A stretch of 9,061 nt of DNA from Anaerohalosphaeraceae bacterium (GCA_030671565.1 DAOVIC010000068.1:1-9061), one strand, 5' to 3'; shown: positions 1 to 7,211, counted from the stretch's first letter. The notes: a model not told the origin generated them from the letters alone. Translations and numbers: made by a program.

Positions 1-1
1 G

Positions 2-973
2 GACAATCCTGATGCTGCCAAGACGGTAGTTGCCGGGATAAGTGCGGTAAAGACCATCATCGATCCGGCAGAGGAGATCAAGACAGCGGTTGGTGATCTG
101 GGGGAACTTTTCGAACTTGCCGAGGAGGAAAACGACGAAGAAACTCTCGCATCGCTTGAAGATGATCTCACAGCGATTTCGAAGAAATGCGATAAGATCG
201 AAGTCGCCGGTATGCTCAGCGGCCCTGACGATATGCGGGGTTGTTTTTTCAGTATCCACGCAGGCGCAGGCGGCACGGAAAGCTGCGACTGGGCGAATAT
301 GCTTTTGCGGATGTACACGAGGTATTTCGAGCAGGGCGGGTATAAGTTTGAGGAACTCGATATAACGCCGGGCGAAGAGGTGGGTGTCCGTTCCATTACG
401 CTGAAAGTCAGCGGGCCTTTTGCGTTCGGAAAACTTTCCTGCGAAACCGGCGTGCATCGCCTCGTCCGCATAAGCCCGTTTGATTCCCAAAGCAGACGGC
501 ATACGAGTTTTGCCGCGGTCGATGTCATTCCTGAGTATGAAGACGATATTGATATTGACATCAGCGATGATGAAATGCGGATGGATTTCTACCGTGCAAG
601 CGGAGCCGGCGGTCAGCATGTAAACAAAACCAGCTCGGCGGTTCGCATAACGCATCTGCCTACCGGAATCGTCGTGCAGTGTCAAAATGACCGAAGTCAG
701 CATAAGAATAAGGCCGAAGCGATGAAAATGCTAAAGGCCAGGCTGTATATGCTCGAAAAACAGAAGAGAGATGACGAGATTTCGAAGATGTACAGCGCAA
801 AAGGCGAGATCGCCTGGGGCAACCAGATCAGAAGCTACGTCATGCAGCCGTACCAAATGGTCAAAGATCACCGTACCAATTGTCAGGCAGGTAATGTCGA
901 TTCTGTGATGGATGGCGATCTTGAGGCATTTATCGAAAGCTACCTGAAGCTTAGAAGTCAAAAAAATAAATAA
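2..973 (+). CDS. prfB: Peptide chain release factor 2, 5'-truncated
   Basis: Class I release factor that reads UAA and UGA in the ribosomal A site and triggers release of the finished peptide. The reading frame is open from base 2, so 323 residues are present and the start lies upstream of the window. The RF2-specific anticodon-like tripeptide SPF is at 473-481 (window residues 158-160), and the universal catalytic GGQ, in [10 protein letters not shown], is at 608-616 (residues 203-205). The 45-residue spacing between them equals that of E. coli RF2 (recalled: 205-207 and 250-252), which implies about 47 residues are missing. The HAGAGGTES segment at the start of the central domain is also typical. 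SPF rather than PAT/PVT rules out RF1. Many prfB genes carry a self-regulating +1 frameshift near codon 25; that region is outside the window. The gene ends 28 bp before pepA, so co-transcription is likely. Confidence 0.97.
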   Translation, partial: DNPDAAKTVVAGISAVKTIIDPAEEIKTAVGDLGELFELAEEENDEETLASLEDDLTAISKKCDKIEVAGMLSGPDDMRGCFFSIHAGAGGTESCDWANMLLRMYTRYFEQGGYKFEELDITPGEEVGVRSITLKVSGPFAFGKLSCETGVHRLVRISPFDSQSRRHTSFAAVDVIPEYEDDIDIDISDDEMRMDFYRASGAGGQHVNKTSSAVRITHLPTGIVVQCQNDRSQHKNKAEAMKMLKARLYMLEKQKRDDEISKMYSAKGEIAWGNQIRSYVMQPYQMVKDHRTNCQAGNVDSVMDGDLEAFIESYLKLRSQKNK

Positions 974-1001
974 AAATGTTTAGCCGATAAAGGATTTTAA
1001 G

Positions 1002-2552
1002 ATGGCAAAAAAAATAATCAACGTGACAGTACGGGCAAAAGCTGCCGACGTGATCAAGATGAAAACCGATGTACTTGCGGTCGGAGTTTACTCTGACGCT
1101 GCCAAGGCAAACAAGCTTGTCAACGTACTGGACCGTAAGCTCTCAGGAATGATAAGCAAACTGCGTGATATGGGAGACTTCAAAGGTAAGTCGATGACTA
1201 CCGCTGTTGTTTACGGCAATGGCAGTATCGGCGCATCGCGTGTTTTGCTCGTAGGTCTTGGTGAGAAGAAAAAACTTACGACCGACGACCTTCGAAAGGC
1301 AGCCGCCGTTGCAGCCAGCAAAGCGGTAACACTTAAGGCCGCCAGCCTTGCCGTCGCATTGCATCAGGGAGCAGCCAAAAAGATTTCCATCGAAGCGGCA
1401 GGTCAGGCAATTACAGAGGGCCTCTATTTTGGCAGCTATCGTTATGATGAATTTGTAACAGAAAAGAAAGATGCCAGGCTTAATTCGCTTGGCTCTGTGA
1501 TCGTTGATCAGGATGATCTGGTCGTAAAACAGATGGCAAAGGGTATCAAGAGCGGCAAAATAATAGGCCAGGCGCAGATGTATGCCAGAACGATCGCAAA
1601 TCGTCCCGGTAATGTGATCAATCCCCCTACCCTTGCCGCAGAAGCGAGAAAGGTTGCCCGGACGGAAAGTTCGCTGACTTGCAAAGTTTTTGACGAGAAG
1701 GAGCTTATAAAAAGAAAAGCCGGCGGAATACTCGCAGTCGGTGCAGGATCCGCTTCGCAGGCAAGGCTTATTGTTCTCAAATACACACCGGCCAAAAAAG
1801 TAAGTCCCGATACGCCGACAGTTGCGCTGGTGGGAAAAGCCGTTACCTTTGATTCGGGCGGGATCAGCATCAAGCCTTCAAACGGTATGCAGGAGATGAA
1901 ATTCGACAAATCCGGCGGAGTCGCGGTACTTGGGGCAATGAAGGCGATCGCAGCACTTAAGCCTGCGGTTACTGTTTACGGGATCATTCCGGCGGCGGAG
2001 AACATGCCAAGCGGTAAGAGCTATCGGCCTGGCGATATTGTTACGACTATGAGCGGAAAGACGGTTGAGATACATAATACAGACGCCGAAGGCAGGATGA
2101 TACTTTGCGACGGCATTCACTATGCGGTTCAGCAGAAATGCGGCGTGGTGGTCGACATCGCAACCCTGACAGGTGCCTGCGTCGTCGCGCTCGGCAAACA
2201 CATGGCAGGTCTTATGGGTAACGACGACGGATTGATCGACGAAATTAAAAAGGCATCTGAGATCAGCGGAGAAAAGGTCTGGCACTTGCCTTGCGGCGAT
2301 GAGTATCTTGAGGAAATGAAAAGCGACATCGCCGATTTGAAGAACAGCGGTTCTTCAAGATGGGGCGGAGCGATCACGGCGGGTGCATTTCTGGGCGCCT
2401 TTGCCGGCGATACAAAGTGGGCTCATATCGATATGGCTGGTATGGATATGTTCACCGGTAAAAAGTTTGGCGCACAGGGGTCGCCGGGATATGGTGTTCG
2501 GCTGCTGACTGCTTTTGTAGCAAATTTTGCTGAAAACCGCAGAAAGAAATAG
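1002..2552 (+). CDS. pepA: Leucyl aminopeptidase (M17 family, cytosol aminopeptidase)
   Basis: Cytosolic two-metal exopeptidase that removes N-terminal residues such as leucine from peptides; the family forms hexamers. The protein has 516 residues, close to the family norm of about 500. The N-terminal macro-like domain covers roughly residues 1-170 and the catalytic domain 190-510. The signature NTDAEGR is at residues 359-365. All expected active-site residues are visible: K279, D284, D302, D361 and E363 as metal ligands, with K291 and R365 as catalytic residues, each exactly nine positions after its E. coli PepA equivalent (recalled: K270, D275, K282, D293, D352, E354, R356). The ATG at 1002 has AAAGGA (989-994) seven bases upstream. 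It sits 28 bp after prfB and 36 bp before folE. Some PepA proteins also bind DNA in Xer recombination or regulation; nothing here tests that. No signal peptide is seen. Confidence 0.96.
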   Translation: MAKKIINVTVRAKAADVIKMKTDVLAVGVYSDAAKANKLVNVLDRKLSGMISKLRDMGDFKGKSMTTAVVYGNGSIGASRVLLVGLGEKKKLTTDDLRKAAAVAASKAVTLKAASLAVALHQGAAKKISIEAAGQAITEGLYFGSYRYDEFVTEKKDARLNSLGSVIVDQDDLVVKQMAKGIKSGKIIGQAQMYARTIANRPGNVINPPTLAAEARKVARTESSLTCKVFDEKELIKRKAGGILAVGAGSASQARLIVLKYTPAKKVSPDTPTVALVGKAVTFDSGGISIKPSNGMQEMKFDKSGGVAVLGAMKAIAALKPAVTVYGIIPAAENMPSGKSYRPGDIVTTMSGKTVEIHNTDAEGRMILCDGIHYAVQQKCGVVVDIATLTGACVVALGKHMAGLMGNDDGLIDEIKKASEISGEKVWHLPCGDEYLEEMKSDIADLKNSGSSRWGGAITAGAFLGAFAGDTKWAHIDMAGMDMFTGKKFGAQGSPGYGVRLLTAFVANFAENRRKK

Positions 2553-2588
2553 TGTCCTGTTTTGGGCTAAGAGTTGAAAGAAATTAAC

Positions 2589-3164
2589 ATGGACAAAAAA
2601 AAACATATCGAAGTCGATCTTGGACGTATAGAGAATGCGGTTCGAGAAATATTGAGTGCTTTGGGCGAAGATACGGACCGTGCAGGAATTGTTGATACCC
2701 CCAAACGAGTTGCCCGTATGTATACCGAGCTTTTGGCCGGGATGCGGTCCGATCCGACGGAGCATTTGCGTGTTTTTGAAGAAAGTTACGACGAGATCGT
2801 ACTGCTGCGTGACATTCCGTTTTACAGCATGTGCGAACATCACATGATGCCTTTTATCGGTAAGGCGCATATTGCGTATCTTCCCGACGGCAAGGTGCTT
2901 GGTATCAGCAAGCTTGCACGCATTGTCGATAGTTTTGCCAGGCGCCTTCAGGTCCAGGAACGCCTTACGGGCCAGATCGCCGATTTTCTCATGGAACGTC
3001 TAAAGCCCAAAGGCGTCGCCGCCGTGATCGAAGCGTCGCATAGCTGCACGACGATACGGGGAATAAAAAAACCCGGCTCGGTGATGGTGACGTCGGCTCT
3101 TCGCGGTTCGTTTAAGAAAGATCCGAGAAGCCGAAGCGAGGTTCTCAGTCTGATACGGGGTTAA
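2589..3164 (+). CDS. folE: GTP cyclohydrolase I (FolE1)
   Basis: Converts GTP to 7,8-dihydroneopterin triphosphate and formate, the first step of folate, biopterin and 7-deazaguanine (queuosine) synthesis; a cytosolic homodecamer in the family. With the ATG at 2589 the protein has 191 residues, a normal bacterial length. Zinc ligands C82 and H85 lie in MCEHHMMPF and C153 in [10 protein letters not shown]. Catalytic H84 and H151, substrate-binding Q123 and R157 are in place, and the spacings C82-C153 (71) and C82-Q123 (41) match E. coli FolE (recalled: C110, C181, Q151). A TTG at 2574 in the same frame would add five residues, but the purine-rich GAAAGAAA run just after it is better placed as the ribosome site for the ATG, so I chose 2589. 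The following gene encodes an enzyme expected to use its product, which supports a pterin operon. The zinc-dependent IA type suggests no zinc-sparing IB arrangement here. Confidence 0.96.
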   Translation: MDKKKHIEVDLGRIENAVREILSALGEDTDRAGIVDTPKRVARMYTELLAGMRSDPTEHLRVFEESYDEIVLLRDIPFYSMCEHHMMPFIGKAHIAYLPDGKVLGISKLARIVDSFARRLQVQERLTGQIADFLMERLKPKGVAAVIEASHSCTTIRGIKKPGSVMVTSALRGSFKKDPRSRSEVLSLIRG

Positions 3165-3199
3165 AAAGTTCACCAGGTTTTTATCAAGGCTTGTCATCA

Positions 3200-4000
3200 A
3201 TGCACCAGTTAGCCAGGCAGATTCGGTTTTCGGTAAACCCTTTTTTACCCGACGGGTGCGCCGGCTTTAATTCCTATGCGTCAAAGCCGTGCGGCGAAGG
3301 CTTTTCTCTCTATTTTGCACTATGGGTGAAACTTGCAGCCGAAATAAACGAACAAACGGGTTTTGTAGTCAATGTCGTGGATATTGACAAGTCTGTCAGA
3401 CGGCTGGCGATCCCAATTTTTTCGGAATGTTTCAAAAAAAAATATGCTGATTCCCAACATGTAACACTGGACGATATCCAGCAGATACTAAGACAGGTCT
3501 GGGGTCTTATCGACGAAGAATTTGAGTTTGCAAAACTTACGGAACTGGCTCTTGAGCTTAACCCTTTTAGAAAGATATCGATCAATTCGGAGGATTGTAC
3601 ATTGGCACATATAAGTGAGAAATTTGAGTTTGCCGCGATGCACAAACTATGGAATGATTCATTTTCCGATGAAAAAAACTTTGAGGTTTTCGGCAAATGT
3701 GCGAACCCTTCCGGCCATGGTCATAATTACATAGTCGAAATAACTGTCAGCAAATGCGCCAGCAGCGAGAACTTTAGTGTCAGCGAATTCGAAAAGACAG
3801 TCTCGCAGGAGTTCATACAGATCGTCGACCACAAAAATCTCAACGCAGATGTCCGGGAGTTTGCGATCAAGAACCCCACGATCGAAAACATCACGGTTCT
3901 GGCGTGGGACAAATTGAAAGGAAAATTCACAGACGCTGAACTTGAAAGCGTAACCGTCTGGGAATCCGACAGAACGTCCTGCACCTATTGCGGCAGCTAA
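3200..4000 (+). CDS. 6-pyruvoyl-tetrahydropterin / 6-carboxytetrahydropterin synthase family protein with tandem T-fold
   Basis: Expected to act on 7,8-dihydroneopterin triphosphate, making 6-pyruvoyl- or 6-carboxy-tetrahydropterin. The C-terminal half (about residues 138-262) is a full PTPS domain: zinc ligands H148 (FEFAAMHKL), H173 and H175 (in SGHGHNY), catalytic C167 in FGKCANPSGHGHNY, the D210-H211 pair in VDHKNL, and substrate-binding E255 in TVWESD. The spacings H148-C167 (19), C167-H173 (6) and D210-E255 (45) equal those I recall for the mammalian enzyme, unlike the shorter Cys-to-His spacing of ordinary QueD. The N-terminal half (about residues 8-125) looks like a second, degenerate T-fold: RFSVNPF, GEGFSLYFALWV and TGFVVNVVDIDK resemble the PTPS strand order, but the zinc histidines are absent. 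The whole is 266 residues, about twice a usual 120-145. I chose the ATG at 3200, with AAGG (3186-3189) ten bases upstream; a TTG at 3191 is too close to it. No Glu sits next to the catalytic Cys, so a folate-bypass PTPS-III role is less likely. Product identity is inferred. Confidence 0.88.
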   Translation: MHQLARQIRFSVNPFLPDGCAGFNSYASKPCGEGFSLYFALWVKLAAEINEQTGFVVNVVDIDKSVRRLAIPIFSECFKKKYADSQHVTLDDIQQILRQVWGLIDEEFEFAKLTELALELNPFRKISINSEDCTLAHISEKFEFAAMHKLWNDSFSDEKNFEVFGKCANPSGHGHNYIVEITVSKCASSENFSVSEFEKTVSQEFIQIVDHKNLNADVREFAIKNPTIENITVLAWDKLKGKFTDAELESVTVWESDRTSCTYCGS

Positions 4001-4022
4001 TCCCGATCGCCGAAAAAGTCAC

Positions 4023-4050
4023 AAGCAACCCTCGATTGAGGTATTTGCTT
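4023..4050 (+). terminator. Terminator-like hairpin after the pterin operon
   Basis: AAGCAA (4023-4028) pairs with TTGCTT (4045-4050), and inside it CCTC (4030-4033) pairs with GAGG (4038-4041) around a GATT loop, giving ten pairs with a small uneven internal loop. It begins 22 bases after the stop codon of the pterin synthase gene. No U-run follows directly; a T-rich stretch appears only from about 4067. It may be an imperfect terminator or an mRNA 3'-end stabiliser. Confidence 0.35.
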
Positions 4051-4218
4051 ATGTATACCCACGCTGTTTCCTTGAATTGTTTTATTTCATTGTCTTTTTA
4101 ATGCCAAGCGGTCTTATTGCCCGATGATTATTCCGGAGGCAAGGTGTCAGTGCTGTCTGTTCTAAAATTTAGGGTAGCTCTAATAATTGCTTTTGAGCGG
4201 CAAGTAGAATATTTTTGC

Positions 4219-4298
4219 ATTCTGGCAAGGAAGGGGAATCAGCCTTAGTCGAAGCTAAGGCGGCTTTTACCTGACGCCGTCCAGAATCAAAAGGATTC
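4219..4298 (+). other. Branched, switch-like foldable element of unknown function
   Basis: An outer stem ATTCTGG (4219-4225) / CCAGAAT (4281-4287) encloses a purine-rich strand, a perfect seven-pair hairpin GCCTTAG (4242-4248) / CTAAGGC (4255-4261) with a TCGAAG loop, and a second short stem CGGC (4261-4264) / GCCG (4276-4279) that competes for C4261. GAATC (4284-4288) can instead pair with GATTC (4294-4298), which would break the outer stem. GGCTTTT follows the inner hairpin, so that part could act as a weak terminator or attenuator. The pairing is read directly from the sequence; function is unknown, and chance pairing is possible without conservation data. Confidence 0.3.
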
Positions 4299-4334
4299 GC
4301 TTGTCCGCCAAAATGAATTTTTAGAGGTTCCCTT

Positions 4335-4376
4335 AGATTGTCGATATTGGATATTTACCGTATCCATAGCCAATCT
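4335..4376 (+). promoter_or_regulatory. Nested hairpin in the leader of the response-regulator gene
   Basis: AGATTG (4335-4340) pairs with CAATCT (4371-4376), and inside it GGATA (4349-4353) pairs with TATCC (4361-4365) around a seven-base loop. An alternative register pairs ATTGG (4346-4350) with CCAAT (4369-4373). It ends 21 bases before the AGGGAG ribosome site at 4398-4403. It could be an operator or an RNA leader structure; nothing identifies a ligand or protein. Confidence 0.3.
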
Positions 4377-4411
4377 GTTATTGGTGCAAATGCGATTAGG
4401 GAGTTTAATAA

Positions 4412-5830
4412 GTGCAGATCAATGATTTTGTGGAAGAAGGCCAAAAGCAAACGCTTGACGTGTTGCTGGTTGAGGATGACCCGGGTATTCGTCATCTTGT
4501 AGAACGGACACTTTCCTGTGACAATAACTTTGTAAACTATAAGGTTGCCATTGCCGAAGACCTTGCTAGTGCCAGAGAGGTTCTCACTGCACGGGATTTT
4601 GATAGTGTAGTACTTGACCTGGGACTTCCCGACAGCGTCGGTGTCGACACCATAAGCAGCATTCGCAGAATCGATCCTGATATTCCGATCGTTGTACTTT
4701 CAGCGATATCGGATCATTCTACCGCGGTAAACGCGATCCGTAAAGGTGCCGACTACTATGTTGTCAAGGGGGAATTCATGAGGGAAATGCTCGGACGCTC
4801 GATATGTTTTACTGTCGAACGAAAAAAGAGCCAGCTTGCGGCATGTGAATGCTATGAACTTGACAAATATGTCAAGCTTCTCAAATCTCAGATACTGGAA
4901 GTGAAAGAGACGCTTGTAGAGCAAAGTGCCATCAGAAACGAGACGGAAAAGCATGTCCGGCGATTGCAGAGAGAGTTTGAGAATCTCTTTGATTCAATGC
5001 CAGCCATGGTATGGCACATCAACCGAAATGGTATTATCTGCAGGGCAAACAGGAATGCCTCGAAACTGATTTCGCGAAACCCCAGGAGCATGGTCGGAAC
5101 AAGTTTTTATGATCTGGTGTCCGAAGGCTCAGAGCGTATTCGTGATGAAGTTGATATACTGACCCATTCGGATGAAGATATTTTCAGTCTCACCTTAAAG
5201 TTGAAGACGGGGTCGGGACAGGGAAAAGAATTTTTTGCGGAAATTGCCCGATGTAAGGGAAATGCCGAAAGTGATGTTGATCTGGTAATAATGGCCCGCG
5301 AGCTGAAAGACAAGAAGGCCACCGAACTGACGGGAATGTTCTGTGCAGATGCTTCGATTGAGGGAAACAAAACTATAACTCCCGATGCTCAAATGCCGCG
5401 ATCGTCACAGGTGCGGCAATCGCCGGAAGAATCCGCTCATTCTGTCGAATATAAGCAGTATAAAGCAAGAGTGCTCGTTGTCGACGACGATCCGCTTAAC
5501 TGTATACTTATGAATCAGAATCTGATCAAGTTTGGGCTTTCTATTGATTTCGCCGAAAATGGCCTCAAAGCCCTGCAAAAGGTATCTGCTGAGCAATTCG
5601 ACCTTATAATAATGGATATGCATATGCCTGAAATGGATGGCGAAGAAGCTATTATCAGGCTTCGCGAACGTGATACAAAGACCCCTGTCGTAGCTATGAC
5701 CACCGATAGCAGTCCGCAGGCACAGATCCGTTATAAAAAAGCAGGCTGTGACAGCTTCCTGTACAAACCGGTCATGCGGCAGAATCTACAGAAGATACTC
5801 GATTTTTGTTTAACTGAGCAAGGCAAATAA
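4412..5830 (+). CDS. Response regulator with REC-PAS-REC architecture
   Basis: A 472-residue cytosolic signalling protein. The first receiver (about 14-135) has the acidic pair E21/D22 with D23, phospho-acceptor D69 in VVLDLGLPD, S97, and K119 in VVKGE where the usual KP is KG. A charged, probably coiled-coil linker (about 140-190) leads to a PAS domain (about 186-300; FDSMPAMVWHINRNGII). A linker rich in polar residues (about 300-348) precedes the second receiver (352-468) with D358/D359, phospho-acceptor D402 in IIMDMHMPEMDG, T430 and K452-P453, the more canonical of the two. There is no histidine kinase, DNA-binding, GGDEF or phosphatase domain, so output probably passes by protein contact or phosphotransfer. 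The GTG start at 4412 is supported by AGGGAG (4398-4403) eight bases upstream. It stands alone, with no partner kinase in the window. The second receiver resembles those at the end of hybrid kinases. Confidence 0.93.
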   Translation: MQINDFVEEGQKQTLDVLLVEDDPGIRHLVERTLSCDNNFVNYKVAIAEDLASAREVLTARDFDSVVLDLGLPDSVGVDTISSIRRIDPDIPIVVLSAISDHSTAVNAIRKGADYYVVKGEFMREMLGRSICFTVERKKSQLAACECYELDKYVKLLKSQILEVKETLVEQSAIRNETEKHVRRLQREFENLFDSMPAMVWHINRNGIICRANRNASKLISRNPRSMVGTSFYDLVSEGSERIRDEVDILTHSDEDIFSLTLKLKTGSGQGKEFFAEIARCKGNAESDVDLVIMARELKDKKATELTGMFCADASIEGNKTITPDAQMPRSSQVRQSPEESAHSVEYKQYKARVLVVDDDPLNCILMNQNLIKFGLSIDFAENGLKALQKVSAEQFDLIIMDMHMPEMDGEEAIIRLRERDTKTPVVAMTTDSSPQAQIRYKKAGCDSFLYKPVMRQNLQKILDFCLTEQGK

Positions 5831-5901
5831 AAAAATGTGACCCGGTATAAGGCATACACTAAAAATTTAATTGCTCTATCGTTCATTTGCAGACTCACTG
5901 A

Positions 5902-5930
5902 TTGACATGGGGCGGCCAAGCTGTTAAAAA
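5902..5930 (+). promoter_or_regulatory. Sigma-70-like promoter for the epimerase gene
   Basis: A perfect -35 box TTGACA (5902-5907) is followed after 17 bp by TAAAAA (5925-5930), matching four of six -10 positions. Transcription would begin near 5937, giving a leader of about 50 bases to the ATG at 5989. This also argues that the coding frame does not extend back to 5902. Confidence 0.5.
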
Positions 5931-5988
5931 GTACTTATCCTGTCGTCGATGGCAGGGAAAAGTATTAACGAAACCCGGGAACAGTTCT

Positions 5989-6954
5989 ATGAAGGTACTT
6001 GTAACAGGCGGAGCAGGTTTTATTGGATCGCATCTTTGTCGGCGCCTGCTTGCCGATGCCCATACTGTCACAGTTATAGATAACCTGAGCACCGGAACCC
6101 GGGATAATATCGCCTGCTGTATGGAGAAGCCGGACTTTGAGTTTATAGAAGGCGATGCCTGTGACAGAGTGCTAATGGAAGAGCCTGTTGCCAGCTGCGA
6201 TGTAGTGTTTCACCTTGCCGCTGCCGTCGGCGTACAACTCATAGTGGATCAGCCCGTACATACCATAGAAACTAATATTCACGCTACAGAAGTCGTTTTG
6301 GAGTTTGCCAACAAGTACCGTAAAAAGGTCCTCCTCGCCTCAACGAGCGAGGTCTACGGCAAGAGCGAGCAGGTTCCTTTTCACGAAGATGATGACTCCG
6401 TACTTGGCAGTACGCGGTTTTCACGATGGTCGTATGCCTGCAGCAAAGCCATTGACGAATTCCTCGGATTTGCATATTACGATGAATTCGATCTTGAGGT
6501 AGTAGTCGCCAGGCTTTTCAACACGATAGGTCCGCGTCAGACGGGTCAGTACGGAATGGTTGTTCCGCGTTTTGTCGAAAAGGCGATCAAAGGCGAAGAT
6601 ATTGCGATATATGGTACGGGTCAGCAGTCGCGATGTTTCTGTTACGTCGAAGATGTAGTGGATGCGTTGATCCAACTGGTACAAACAGAGGGGATTGCCG
6701 GGAAAATTTACAACATCGGTTCCAACGAGGAAAAAACAATAGAAGAGCTTGCCGATCTGATCGTTGCAAAGACCGGCAGTACGAGCAAAAAAAAGTTCAT
6801 CTCATACGAGCAGGCGTACGGACGCTCTTTCGATGATATGCAAAGACGTGTTCCGAGCCTGGAACGGATCGAAGATGCGATCCAGTACGGCCCGACCAAA
6901 ACACTGGACGAAACACTGGACATTATCATCGACTATTGGCGCAGTATCCTCTGA
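5989..6954 (+). CDS. NAD-dependent nucleotide-sugar epimerase/dehydratase (extended SDR)
   Basis: A 321-residue enzyme of the extended short-chain dehydrogenase family that alters the sugar of a nucleotide-diphosphate sugar using tightly bound NAD. The Rossmann motif TGGAGFIG is at residues 6-13 directly after the start, followed by D31 for NAD binding, HLAAAVGV at 75-82, LASTSEVYG at 116-124 and the catalytic Y149-x3-K153 (YACSK). RLFNTIGPRQTG (175-186) and YGTGQQSRCFCYVEDV (208-223) are typical of UDP-glucuronate decarboxylase and UDP-sugar 4-epimerase relatives. TSE rather than TDE before VYG speaks against a dTDP-glucose 4,6-dehydratase. The exact substrate cannot be told. ATG 5989 is chosen because the Rossmann strand starts there; GGGA (5977-5980) is a weak ribosome site. 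The frame is open further back to 5902, but that stretch holds a promoter. It has its own promoter and lies 257 bp before a sugar aminotransferase gene. Confidence 0.92.
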   Translation: MKVLVTGGAGFIGSHLCRRLLADAHTVTVIDNLSTGTRDNIACCMEKPDFEFIEGDACDRVLMEEPVASCDVVFHLAAAVGVQLIVDQPVHTIETNIHATEVVLEFANKYRKKVLLASTSEVYGKSEQVPFHEDDDSVLGSTRFSRWSYACSKAIDEFLGFAYYDEFDLEVVVARLFNTIGPRQTGQYGMVVPRFVEKAIKGEDIAIYGTGQQSRCFCYVEDVVDALIQLVQTEGIAGKIYNIGSNEEKTIEELADLIVAKTGSTSKKKFISYEQAYGRSFDDMQRRVPSLERIEDAIQYGPTKTLDETLDIIIDYWRSIL

Positions 6955-7136
6955 GTCGAGCCCTCTGAATAACTTATAATTCAACCGTTACGTATAGCAT
7001 AATCCACCGGCAAACGCTTTTTTTGCCGCAGGCGAACAGTTTTTCAGAACTCCCAGTCATAAATCCCTTCATTTTTCCTTGCGATACAGGCTCAGATTTC
7101 CCCTTTCTATATATCAGGAAAAAGAATTCCTCCTTA

Positions 7137-7165
7137 TTGACGAAAGCCCTCCAAGAGGCGATAAT
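7137..7165 (+). promoter_or_regulatory. Strong sigma-70-like promoter for the aminotransferase gene
   Basis: TTGACG (7137-7142) and GATAAT (7160-7165) each match the consensus in five of six positions and are 17 bp apart. Predicted transcription start is near 7172, leaving a leader of about 40 bases. Just upstream, TTTTTCCT (7072-7079) can pair with AGGAAAAA (7116-7123), and AGGAA (7116-7120) can alternatively pair with TTCCT (7127-7131); whether these matter is unknown. Confidence 0.6.
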
Positions 7166-7211
7166 AATTACTTATACTAACTTTACTTTATGTTTATTAT
7201 GGAGACATTAA

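Larger units (their letters stand above)
4001..4411. other. 411-bp gap between the pterin genes and the response regulator
   Basis: No convincing protein gene is seen. In order it holds a terminator-like hairpin (4023-4050), a T-rich stretch (4067-4100), a GGAGG motif (4135-4139) followed by a possible 34-codon reading frame from GTG 4144 to TAG 4248, a foldable region (4219-4298), and a nested hairpin (4335-4376) just before the ribosome site of the next gene. A weak promoter-like pair TTGAAT (4072-4077) and TTTAAT (4097-4102) has a long 19-bp spacer and is not reliable. The length and the density of inverted repeats suggest a transcription-unit boundary and an untranslated leader. I recognise no known riboswitch or tRNA. 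Confidence 0.6.

Noticed and set aside
90..365. 91-codon frame overlapping prfB
   Set aside because: It lies in another frame inside the well-supported RF2 coding region and has low-complexity Arg/Ala-rich sequence typical of a shadow.
2355..2870. 171-codon minus-strand frame across the pepA-folE junction
   Set aside because: Both strands cannot be coding here; pepA and folE carry complete active-site signatures on the + strand.
4219..4298. Known riboswitch (for example c-di-GMP) or tRNA in the structured gap
   Set aside because: I could not match conserved cores such as the GEMM loops, a T-loop GTTCGA or an acceptor stem; only generic stems remain.
6901..6922. Direct repeat ACACTGGAC twice, three bases apart
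   Set aside because: It encodes the TLDETLD helix at the end of the epimerase and is explained by protein sequence.
7009..7027. GGCAAA/TTTGCC inverted repeat near a T-run, considered as a terminator of the epimerase gene
   Set aside because: The T-run is in the loop and 3' arm, and no U-run follows the stem, so it does not have terminator layout.
7023..7211. 62-codon frame ending just before the aminotransferase ATG
   Set aside because: It begins with a non-ATG codon without a ribosome site, and its 3' half contains the TTGACG/GATAAT promoter. The protein has no recognisable motif.
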